Source: an uncultured Rubrivivax sp. (GTDB lineage: Bacteria > Pseudomonadota > Gammaproteobacteria > Burkholderiales > Burkholderiaceae_C). From it: a stretch of 21,431 nucleotides of DNA. The notes beneath the pieces are model-generated. The model had not been told where the DNA came from, did not search any database, and saw only the letters and a program-made list of their open reading frames with translations. The stretch's first letter is position 1; each line of letters opens with the position of its first letter. The stretch covers positions 1-21,431 of the forward strand of contig CALJUI010000132.1 in assembly GCA_937975735.1 (NCBI GenBank), read 5' to 3'. Position numbers and translations under genes: made by a program. Of this stretch, positions 1-7,770 are shown one piece after another.

Positions 1-2
1 CG

Positions 3-95
3 CTGCCGCCGGTGAAGATCCACTGCTCGCTGCTGGCCGAGGACGCGATCAAGGCGGCGGTGCAGGACTACAAGTCCAAGCACGGCGCGAAGTAG
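3..95 (+). CDS. iscU: Fe-S cluster assembly scaffold IscU, C-terminal end (5' truncated by window edge)
   Basis: Only the last 30 residues are visible, in the frame ending with TAG at 93-95. They begin with LPPVK followed by IHCS, which in known IscU proteins are the motif bound by the HscA chaperone and the third conserved cluster-ligand cysteine. The remaining residues form the usual C-terminal helix ending in HGAK. IscU is the scaffold on which IscS sulfur and iron are built into [2Fe-2S] clusters. The identity rests on this short motif plus the following iscA, hscB, hscA and fdx genes. Nothing can be said about the N-terminus or the operon promoter, which lie upstream of the window. Confidence 0.93.
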   Translation: MPPVKIHCSLLAEDAIKAAVQDYKSKHGAK

Positions 96-101
96 TCGTT
101 C

Positions 102-425
102 ATGGCGGTCACGCTCACCGAAGCGGCGGCGCGTCACGTGACGCGCTACCTGTCCCGACGCGGCAAGGGCGTCGGCGTGCGCCTGGGCGTCAAGACGACC
201 GGCTGCTCGGGCCTGGCCTACAAGCTCGAGTACGCCGACGAGGTGGCGCCCGAGGACGTGGTCTTCGAGGGCCATGGCGTCAAGGTGCTCATCGATCCGA
301 AAAGCCTGCCCTACCTGGACGGCACCGAGCTCGACTTCGTGCGCGAGGGTCTGAACGAAGGCTTCAAGTTCCACAATCCGCGCGAGAAGGATCGCTGCGG
401 CTGCGGGGAATCCTTCCGCGTCTGA
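102..425 (+). CDS. iscA: Iron-sulfur cluster assembly/carrier protein IscA
   Basis: This is an A-type Fe-S carrier that receives clusters from IscU or binds iron and passes clusters to apo-proteins in the cytoplasm. At 107 residues it matches the family length. The three conserved cysteines fall at C35 (in TTGCSG), C99 and C101 (in RCGCGESF), the same positions as in E. coli IscA. The ATG at 102 lies 6 nt after the iscU stop. The stop codon overlaps the ATG of the following acetyltransferase gene in a TGATG arrangement, so the two are probably translationally coupled. The position directly after iscU separates it from ErpA or SufA paralogues, which sit elsewhere in genomes. Confidence 0.96.
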   Translation: MAVTLTEAAARHVTRYLSRRGKGVGVRLGVKTTGCSGLAYKLEYADEVAPEDVVFEGHGVKVLIDPKSLPYLDGTELDFVREGLNEGFKFHNPREKDRCGCGESFRV

Positions 426-898
426 TGGCAGGCGCGATCCAGATCCAGCCCGAACGGCCCGACCACCCCGAAGTGATCGCGCTGCTGGATGCGCTCGACC
501 GCTATCTGGCCAGCCTGTATGCGCCGGAGGACAACCACGTCCTCGGGATCGAGGCGCTGAGGTCGGCCGAGGTCGACTTCCTGGTCGCGCGTGCCGACGG
601 CCGCATCGTCGGCTGCGGCGCGTCGCGCCGGCTCGACGAAACCGGATCGGCCTACGGCGAGATCAAGCGCATGGTCGTCGACCCGGCGCACCGCGGCCAG
701 GGCATCGCTGCTCGCGTGCTCGACATGCTCGAAGACCGCCTTCGCCAGCGCGGCATCGGCCTGGCCCGGCTCGAGACCGGCCGCCACCAGCACGAGGCCG
801 TCCGCCTGTACCGGCGCCAGGGCTACCGGCCCTGCCAGGCCTTCAACGGCTATCCCGACAACGGCCTGTCGCTGTTCCTCGAGAAGCGCCTCGCATGA
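425..898 (+). CDS. GNAT-family N-acetyltransferase inserted in the isc operon (YsnE-like)
   Basis: This 157-residue protein has a single GNAT fold. The acetyl-CoA pyrophosphate loop (motif A) is visible as RGQGIA at residues 90-95, following the beta-strand EIKRMVVDP. A C-terminal LETG...AVRLYRRQGYRPC segment is typical of the motif B region. From memory the protein resembles YsnE-type acetyltransferases (a HxLGxExLR segment near the N-terminus and CxxFxxYxxxxxSxFLEK near the end), but the substrate is unknown. It is wedged between iscA and hscB with a TGATG overlap upstream and an ATGA overlap downstream, and its base composition matches its neighbours. It therefore looks like an integrated operon member rather than a recent insertion. 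This gene is not part of the canonical isc order. Any link to Fe-S assembly is an inference from position only. Confidence 0.9.
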   Translation: MAGAIQIQPERPDHPEVIALLDALDRYLASLYAPEDNHVLGIEALRSAEVDFLVARADGRIVGCGASRRLDETGSAYGEIKRMVVDPAHRGQGIAARVLDMLEDRLRQRGIGLARLETGRHQHEAVRLYRRQGYRPCQAFNGYPDNGLSLFLEKRLA

Positions 899-1419
899 AG
901 CTCGACGACGACGATTTCGCGCTGTTCGGTCTGCCGCCGCGGTTCGAGGTCGACCGCGCCGCGCTCGACGCGCGGTGGCGCGCGCTGCAGGCCGAGGTCC
1001 ACCCCGACCGCTTCGCCGCCGAGGGCGCTTCCGCACAGCGCCTGGCGATGCAGTGGGCGGTGCGCATCAACCAGGCCTACCAGCGCCTGAAGGATCCGCT
1101 CAGGCGCGCGGCCTACCTGTGCGAGCTGCGCGGCGCGCCGGTGAATGCAGAGAGCAACACCGCGATGCCGGCGGATTTCCTGATGCAGCAGATGGGATGG
1201 CGCGAGGACCTCGAAGCCGCCAACGACCCGGCCGCGGTGGACGCGCTCGAACGCGACCTGCGCCGGGCCGAAACCACGATGCTCGACGAACTCGCGCACA
1301 CGCTCGACGAACGCGGCGACGCCACCGCAGCGGCGCAGCAGGTGCGCGCGCTGATGTTCGTCGACCGCTTCCGCCAGGACCTCGATCGCCGCCTGGAAAC
1401 CCTGGAAACCTCACGCTGA
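895..1419 (+). CDS. hscB: Fe-S co-chaperone HscB (J-domain protein)
   Basis: HscB is the dedicated J-protein that brings IscU to HscA and stimulates its ATPase. The protein has 174 residues, close to the roughly 170 of known HscB. The N-terminal J domain carries HPD at residues 36-38 (in EVHPDRF) and a helix with NQAYQRLKDPLRRAAYLCELRG. The C-terminal part, from about residue 95, is a predicted helical bundle with the DFLMQQMGWREDLE motif that in this family contacts IscU. The ATG at 895 overlaps the TGA of the acetyltransferase gene. The hscA start follows the hscB stop after 3 nt. Confidence 0.96.
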   Translation: MKLDDDDFALFGLPPRFEVDRAALDARWRALQAEVHPDRFAAEGASAQRLAMQWAVRINQAYQRLKDPLRRAAYLCELRGAPVNAESNTAMPADFLMQQMGWREDLEAANDPAAVDALERDLRRAETTMLDELAHTLDERGDATAAAQQVRALMFVDRFRQDLDRRLETLETSR

Positions 1420-1422
1420 CCG

Positions 1423-3279
<1,857 letters not shown>

Positions 3280-3284
3280 TCGCC

Positions 3285-3623
3285 ATGCCGGTCATCAAGA
3301 TCCTGCCGAACGCCGAGTTCTGCCCCCAGGGCGACCAGATCGAGGCCGAGCGCGGCACCTCGATCTGCGAGGCATTGCTCGAGAACGGCATCGCCATCGA
3401 GCACGCCTGCGAGATGAGCTGCGCGTGCACGACCTGCCACGTGATCGTCAAAGAAGGCTTCGATTCGCTCGGCGAGATGGACGAGGCCGAGGAGGACCTG
3501 CTCGACCGCGCCTGGGGGCTGACGCCGACCTCGCGCCTGTCCTGCCAGGCGATCGTGTCCGACCAGGACGTGACGATCGAGATCCCGAAGTACACGATCA
3601 ACCACGCGCGCGAGAATCATTGA
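3285..3623 (+). CDS. fdx: [2Fe-2S] ferredoxin of the ISC system
   Basis: This adrenodoxin-type ferredoxin donates electrons during Fe-S cluster assembly. It has 112 residues. The four cluster ligands are C42, C48, C51 (in HACEMSCACTTCHV) and C87 (in RLSCQA), the same positions as in E. coli Fdx. The ATG at 3285 is 5 nt after the hscA stop, and starting there gives the standard N-terminus MPVIKILPNAEFCPQG. The open frame continues upstream in the shadow of hscA, but that part is not coding. The usual next gene, iscX, is not present, and tsaD begins 18 nt after the stop. Confidence 0.96.
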   Translation: MPVIKILPNAEFCPQGDQIEAERGTSICEALLENGIAIEHACEMSCACTTCHVIVKEGFDSLGEMDEAEEDLLDRAWGLTPTSRLSCQAIVSDQDVTIEIPKYTINHARENH

Positions 3624-3641
3624 GGCGGCCGGGGGCAGCGC

Positions 3642-4688
3642 ATGCGGATCCTCGGCATCGAGTCGTCCTGTGACGAGACCGGCGTCGCGCTGGTCGAGTG
3701 CGAACGCGTCGGCGTGCCGCGCCTGCGCGCGCAGGCCCTGCACAGCCAGGCCGACATGCATGCCGACTATGGCGGCGTCGTTCCCGAACTGGCCTCGCGC
3801 GACCACATCCGGCGCGTGCTGCCGCTGACGTGGCAGGTGCTGGCCGAGGCCGGGTGCGCGCTCGGCGACGTCGGCCTGGTCGCCTACACGCGCGGGCCGG
3901 GGCTCGCCTGGGCGCTGCTGGTGGGCGCCGGCGTCGCGGTGGCGCTGGGGGCGGCGCTCGGACGGCCGGCGGTCGGCATCCATCACCTCGAAGGCCACCT
4001 GCTGTCGCCCTTTCTGGCCGACGATTCGCCGGACTTCGCCTTCCTGGCCCTGCTGGTGTCAGGCGGTCACACCCAGCTGATGCGCGTCGGCTCGGTCGGC
4101 GTGTACGAACTGCTGGGCGAAACCATCGACGACGCCGCCGGCGAGGCCTTCGACAAGAGCGCCAAGCTGCTCGGCCTGGGCTACCCCGGCGGGCCGGCGC
4201 TGTCACGGCTGGCAACCTTCGGCGACCCCAGGGCCTTCTCGCTGCCCCGCCCGCTGCTGAACCGTCCCGACCTCGACTTCTCCTTCGCCGGGCTGAAGAC
4301 CGCGGTGATGCTGCGCGCGCGCGAACTGGGGCCCAACGTCTGCGAGCAGTCGCGCGCCGACCTGGCGGCGTCGACGCAGCAGGCGATCGTCGACGTGCTC
4401 GTGAAGAAGACGGTCCGGGCGCTGAAGCAGACCGGGCTGAAGCGGCTGGTCGTCGCTGGCGGCGTTGGCGCCAACGCGCTGCTGCGCGAGACCCTGGACC
4501 GGCAGGCGGCCAGCCTGGGGACGCGGGTGCACTATCCTCCGCCCGCGCTGTGCACCGACAACGGCGCGATGATCGCGATGGCCGCCGCCCTGCGCTGGCA
4601 GCGTGATCTGCTGCCCGCCGACACCGACGGCGCGTTCGACGTGCGGCCGCGCTGGCCGCTCGATGCGCTGGCGTCGGCACCCGATTGA
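3642..4688 (+). CDS. tsaD: tRNA N6-adenosine threonylcarbamoyltransferase TsaD
   Basis: TsaD (Kae1/Qri7 family) transfers the threonylcarbamoyl group from TC-AMP to A37 of tRNAs decoding ANN codons, working with TsaB and TsaE. The protein has 348 residues. It opens with the family signature ILGIESSCDETG and has the metal-binding HxxxH as H115 and H119 (in HHLEGH). It also shows LVSGGHTQL and, near the C-terminus, VAGGVGANALLRE and CTDNGAMIA. The ATG at 3642 follows a G-rich region (GGGGGCAG) as ribosome-binding site. It lies 18 nt behind fdx, so it may be read from the isc transcript. It was formerly annotated as a glycoprotease (gcp). Confidence 0.96.
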   Translation: MRILGIESSCDETGVALVECERVGVPRLRAQALHSQADMHADYGGVVPELASRDHIRRVLPLTWQVLAEAGCALGDVGLVAYTRGPGLAWALLVGAGVAVALGAALGRPAVGIHHLEGHLLSPFLADDSPDFAFLALLVSGGHTQLMRVGSVGVYELLGETIDDAAGEAFDKSAKLLGLGYPGGPALSRLATFGDPRAFSLPRPLLNRPDLDFSFAGLKTAVMLRARELGPNVCEQSRADLAASTQQAIVDVLVKKTVRALKQTGLKRLVVAGGVGANALLRETLDRQAASLGTRVHYPPPALCTDNGAMIAMAAALRWQRDLLPADTDGAFDVRPRWPLDALASAPD

Positions 4689-4707
4689 TCCCACGCCTGT
4701 CCTTTCG

Positions 4708-5979
4708 ATGCGCCTGATTCGACTCCTGCGAGCCTGTCTCGCCGCCGCCTTCTGCGCCACCGCCGGCGCCCAACCCGCCGAGCCGATCCGGCTCGCCCTG
4801 ATCGAGGGCCTGTCGGGCCCGTTCGGCAACGCCGGCGATGCCGTCGCACGCAACCTGCAGTGGGCGGTGGAGCGGGTCAACCAGCGCGGCGGCGTGGCGC
4901 TGCCCGGCGGCGCGCGACCGCTCGAGCTCTGGCGGTTGGACAGCAAGGGCCAGGTCGAGGAGGCGCTGTCGATGCTGCGCGCCGCCACCGACCGGGGCGC
5001 CGGCATCGTGCTGCAGGGCAACAGCTCGTCGGTCGCCGCGGCCTTGGTCGACGCGATCGACAAGCACAACCGGCGTGCGCCGGACCGGCGCGCGCTGCTG
5101 CTGAACTACTCGGCGGTCGACCCGGCGCTGACCAACGCCGCCTGCAGCTACTGGCACTTCCGCTTCGACGCGCATGCCGACATGCGGCTGGCGGCGCTGG
5201 TCGAGGTGCTGGCGGCAGACCGTGCGCTGCAGCGCCTGTACCTGATCGGCCAGGACTACAGCTTCGGCCAGCACGTGCTGCGCGAGGCGCGCGTTCGCGT
5301 CGGCGCGCAGCGGCCGGACGTGCGCATCGTCGGCGAGGACCTGCACCCGGTCGGCCGCGTCAAGGACTTCCTGCCCTATGCCACCAAGATCAAGGCCAGC
5401 GGCGCGCAGGCGGTGCTGACCGGCAATTGGGGCCAGGACCTGACGCTGCTGGCGCGTGCGCTGCGCGAGGTCGGCGCCGACGTGCGCCTGTACACCTTCT
5501 ACGGCAATGCGCTGGGCGTGCCGGCGGCGATCGGCGAGGCCGGCGTCGGCCGCGTGCTGGCGGTGGCCGAGTGGCACCCGAACGTCGCGGGCGAGCCGTC
5601 CGCGGCCTTCTACCGGGCCTTCCGCCAGCGCTTTCCCGACCCGAAGGACGACTACGTTCACCTGCGCATGCACGCGATGATCGAGATGCTGGCCGCGGCG
5701 ATCGAGCGGGCCGGCAGCGCCGAGGCCGCCGCGGTCGCGGCGGCGCTCGAAGGCGCGCGCTTCGACGGCCGGCGCATCGGCCTGGCACACGAAGCCTGGA
5801 TGCGCGCCGACGACCACCAGATGATCCAGCCGCTGGTCGTCAGCCTAATGGAGCGCGCCGGCGTGCCCGGGGTGACGCACGACGTCGAAGGCTCCGGCTA
5901 CGGCTTCCGCACGCTGCTCAGGCTCGATGCCGCGCGCCAGGCGATGCCGCACACCTGCCGGATGCAGCGGCCCGACTGA
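4708..5979 (+). CDS. Periplasmic substrate-binding protein, branched-chain amino acid ABC transporter type
   Basis: The chosen ATG at 4708 gives 423 residues starting with a Sec signal peptide: positively charged MRLIRLLR, a hydrophobic core ACLAAAFCATAG, and a probable cleavage site near AGA-Q at residue 21. The frame is open upstream but would overlap tsaD. The mature part resembles LivJ-like type I periplasmic binding proteins (IRLALIEGLSGPFGNAGDAVARN, IVLQGNSSSVAAALVDA, YLIGQDYSFGQ, WHPN). No permease or ATPase gene is in the window, so it is an orphan receptor here. The ligand cannot be assigned. Leucine-type amino acids, short amides or aromatic acids are all possible for this fold. The gap to tsaD is 19 nt and the gap to the aminotransferase gene is 30 nt, suggesting possible co-transcription. 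Confidence 0.85.
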   Translation: MRLIRLLRACLAAAFCATAGAQPAEPIRLALIEGLSGPFGNAGDAVARNLQWAVERVNQRGGVALPGGARPLELWRLDSKGQVEEALSMLRAATDRGAGIVLQGNSSSVAAALVDAIDKHNRRAPDRRALLLNYSAVDPALTNAACSYWHFRFDAHADMRLAALVEVLAADRALQRLYLIGQDYSFGQHVLREARVRVGAQRPDVRIVGEDLHPVGRVKDFLPYATKIKASGAQAVLTGNWGQDLTLLARALREVGADVRLYTFYGNALGVPAAIGEAGVGRVLAVAEWHPNVAGEPSAAFYRAFRQRFPDPKDDYVHLRMHAMIEMLAAAIERAGSAEAAAVAAALEGARFDGRRIGLAHEAWMRADDHQMIQPLVVSLMERAGVPGVTHDVEGSGYGFRTLLRLDAARQAMPHTCRMQRPD

Positions 5980-6009
5980 AACCAGATCGAGAATCGCCAA
6001 GGACACGCC

Positions 6010-7167
6010 ATGCGATCAGCCATCGAAGCCCTGCCGGGGTCGCGCATCCGCGAGGTCGCCAACGCCGGCCTCGGCCGCGACGACGTGCTCGCGTTCTGGT
6101 TCGGCGAGAGCGACGAGGTCACGCCCGAGCCGGTGCGCGAGGCGGCCGCGCGTTCGCTGCGCGACGGCGAGACCTTCTACTCGCACAACCTGGGCCTGGC
6201 CGAATTGCGCGCCGGCATCGCCGCCTACCAGTCGGCATTGCACGGTCCGATCGGCGTCGACCGCATCGCCGTCACGTCCTCCGGCGTCAGCGCGCTGATG
6301 ATCGCGATGCAGATGCTCGCCGGTGCCGGCGATCAGGTCGTCGCGGTCGTGCCGGTCTGGCCGAACCTGACCGCGCAGCCGGCGATCCTCGGCGCCGAGG
6401 TCGCCCGGGTGCCGCTGCGCCCGGACGCTGCCGGCGAATGGCGGCTCGACGTCGACGAACTCTGCGCCGCGGTCACGGCCCGCACCCGCGTGCTGCTGGT
6501 CAACGCGCCGAACAACCCGACCGGCTGGACGCTGACCCGCGCCGAGCAGCAGGCCCTGCTGGCGCACTGCCGGCGCACCGGGACCTGGATCCTGGCCGAC
6601 GAGGTCTACGAGCGGATCTGGTTCGGCGACGGGCCCAGCGCGCCGTCCTTCCTCGACATCGCGGCACCCGAGGATCGGCTGGTCGTCGCGCACAGCTTCA
6701 GCAAGAGCTTCCTGATGACCGGCTGGCGGCTGGGCTGGCTGGTGCTGCCGCCGAGCCACCTCGACGCGGCGGGCAAGCTGCTCGAGTTCAACAGCTCATG
6801 CGCCCCGGTGTTCGCCCAGCGTGGCGCCCAGGCCGCGCTCGGCATCGCCGACCGGTTCGTTCCCGGCCTGGTGCAGCGTCTGCGCGACGGTCGCGACCGC
6901 CTGGCTGCTGGCCTGGCCGCGCTGCCCGGGGTCACGGTCGCCACGCCGCCGGCCGGGATGTATGCGTTCTTCCGCATCGACGGCCGGGACGACTCGCTGG
7001 CCCTGGCCAAGGCCCTGGTGCGCGACGTCGGGCTCGGCCTGGCGCCCGGCGTGGCCTTCGGGCCGGAAGGCGAGGGCTGGCTGCGCTGGTGCTTCGCCTC
7101 GCGGGACCCGGCCCGGCTGGACGCCGGGCTGCTGCGGCTGGCGCAGGCGATTCGGCTATACTCTTGA
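6010..7167 (+). CDS. PLP-dependent class I/II aminotransferase
   Basis: This 385-residue enzyme has the fold type I aminotransferase pattern. The pyridoxal phosphate lysine is K232 in HSFSKSFLMTGWRLGW, preceded by NAPNNPTGW (substrate and cofactor asparagine) and by ILADEVYERIWF, with the Asp that contacts the pyridine nitrogen. A TFYSHNLGLAELR segment and a C-terminal arginine region (LRWCFASRDPARLD) fit the aspartate-aminotransferase-like subgroup. The substrate cannot be decided from sequence. A possible AAGGA ribosome-binding site ends about 6 nt before the ATG. The upstream amino-acid-type binding protein gene is 30 nt away, which loosely suggests a role in amino acid use. The end of the gene carries the probable rpsO promoter. 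Confidence 0.88.
   Translation: MRSAIEALPGSRIREVANAGLGRDDVLAFWFGESDEVTPEPVREAAARSLRDGETFYSHNLGLAELRAGIAAYQSALHGPIGVDRIAVTSSGVSALMIAMQMLAGAGDQVVAVVPVWPNLTAQPAILGAEVARVPLRPDAAGEWRLDVDELCAAVTARTRVLLVNAPNNPTGWTLTRAEQQALLAHCRRTGTWILADEVYERIWFGDGPSAPSFLDIAAPEDRLVVAHSFSKSFLMTGWRLGWLVLPPSHLDAAGKLLEFNSSCAPVFAQRGAQAALGIADRFVPGLVQRLRDGRDRLAAGLAALPGVTVATPPAGMYAFFRIDGRDDSLALAKALVRDVGLGLAPGVAFGPEGEGWLRWCFASRDPARLDAGLLRLAQAIRLYS
7157..7162 (+). promoter_or_regulatory. Probable rpsO promoter -10 element (TATACT)
   Basis: TATACT lies inside the last codons of the aminotransferase gene in otherwise GC-rich DNA and matches the sigma-70 -10 consensus at five of six bases. A start about 7 nt downstream would put the RNA start near 7169, just after the aminotransferase stop. 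That would produce a leader of about 145 nt for rpsO. No good -35 hexamer is visible at the expected distance (around 7134-7139), so the assignment rests on the -10 match and position. Confidence 0.5.
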
Positions 7168-7313
7168 GCTTCCCGCGGCCGGCAACGGCGGGCGGGCAGT
7201 CCCCACGGCACCGGTCGGTTTCACTGGTGTCCGCGAGTCCAACCGGAAACCCACCACGCCCGCCCGGGGCATGCTCGGCGCGGTCTGGCGGTTTCCAGCA
7301 CCCAGGAAATCCC
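7168..7313 (+). promoter_or_regulatory. rpsO leader with possible S15-responsive pseudoknot
   Basis: This 146-nt gap folds extensively. A 9-bp stem with two G-U pairs joins 7207-7215 to 7223-7231. Its loop bases GGUUUC (7217-7222) are complementary to GAAACC at 7246-7251, so an H-type pseudoknot can form. A further 9-bp perfect stem, 7189-7197 with 7258-7266, would enclose it. GGAAACC at 7245-7251 can alternatively pair with GGUUUCC at 7290-7296, close to the ribosome-binding site AGGAA (7304-7308). In E. coli, S15 represses its own translation through a leader pseudoknot, so an analogous role is plausible but unproven here. Confidence 0.45.
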
Positions 7314-7583
7314 ATGACCATGACCACCGCCGAGAAGGCGCAGATCATCAAGGACAACGCCCGTGCGGCCAACGACACCGGCTCGCCCGAGGTGCAGGTC
7401 GCGCTGCTGACGACGCGCATCAACGAACTGACGCCGCACTTCCAGCAGCACAAGAAGGACCACCACGGTCGCCGCGGCCTGCTCAAGCTGGTCAACCAGC
7501 GCAAGCGCCTGCTGTCCTACCTGAAGGGCAAGGACGCCGACCGCTACACCGCGCTGATCGGCAAGCTCGGCCTGCGCAAGTGA
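7314..7583 (+). CDS. rpsO: 30S ribosomal protein S15
   Basis: S15 binds the central domain of 16S rRNA early in 30S assembly. Starting at the first ATG (7314) gives exactly 89 residues, the usual S15 length including Met. A second ATG two codons later would also be possible. The protein contains NDTGSPEVQVALLT, HKKDHHGRRGLLKLVNQRKRLLSYLK and the ending LIGKLGLRK, all typical of the family. A ribosome-binding site, AGGAA, ends 5 nt before the start codon. pnp lies 187 nt downstream, the same order as in E. coli. The gene probably has its own promoter at 7157 and may be autoregulated through its leader. Confidence 0.98.
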   Translation: MTMTTAEKAQIIKDNARAANDTGSPEVQVALLTTRINELTPHFQQHKKDHHGRRGLLKLVNQRKRLLSYLKGKDADRYTALIGKLGLRK

Positions 7584-7588
7584 TTCCC

Positions 7589-7620
7589 CGGTCGCCGGCG
7601 CGAACGCGTGCCGGCGACCG
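7589..7620 (+). terminator. Strong GC hairpin immediately after rpsO (attenuator, terminator or processing site)
   Basis: A perfect 11-bp inverted repeat, CGGTCGCCGGC at 7589-7599 and GCCGGCGACCG at 7610-7620 with a 10-nt loop, starts 5 nt after the rpsO stop. No T-tract follows, so it is not a textbook Rho-independent terminator. It could stabilise the rpsO 3' end, act as a partial terminator between rpsO and pnp, or be cut by RNase III. Confidence 0.6.
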
Positions 7621-7645
7621 ATCCATCCGGAGACCGACCAGGCGA

Positions 7646-7709
7646 GCAACTGCTGTGTCATTCCATCGAGGCGTCGACCCGACGCGCCGCGCTGGAATGG
7701 CATTGTTGC
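7646..7709 (+). promoter_or_regulatory. Long imperfect hairpin in the pnp leader, RNase III-site-like
   Basis: Nested complementary segments form one long irregular stem-loop: GCAAC (7646-7650) with GTTGC (7705-7709), TGC (7651-7653) with GCA, CATTCCA (7659-7665) with TGGAATG (7693-7699), and an apical GCGTCG/CGACGC stem (7671-7676 with 7680-7685). It lies about 60 nt before the pnp start. In E. coli, PNPase limits its own synthesis after RNase III cuts a long hairpin in the pnp leader. This element is in the matching place. The RNase III role is inference. Confidence 0.5.
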
Positions 7710-7770
7710 CCCGCTCTGACCGGCCTCCCAGCCCGCGGCGAATCCGCCGCCCATTCGAGGAGACATCCGC

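Noticed and set aside
4860..7583. A 907-codon open frame ending in S15
   Set aside because: It runs out of frame through the binding-protein and aminotransferase genes with low-complexity Arg/Gly/Ala sequence. Only the portion from 7314 is rpsO.
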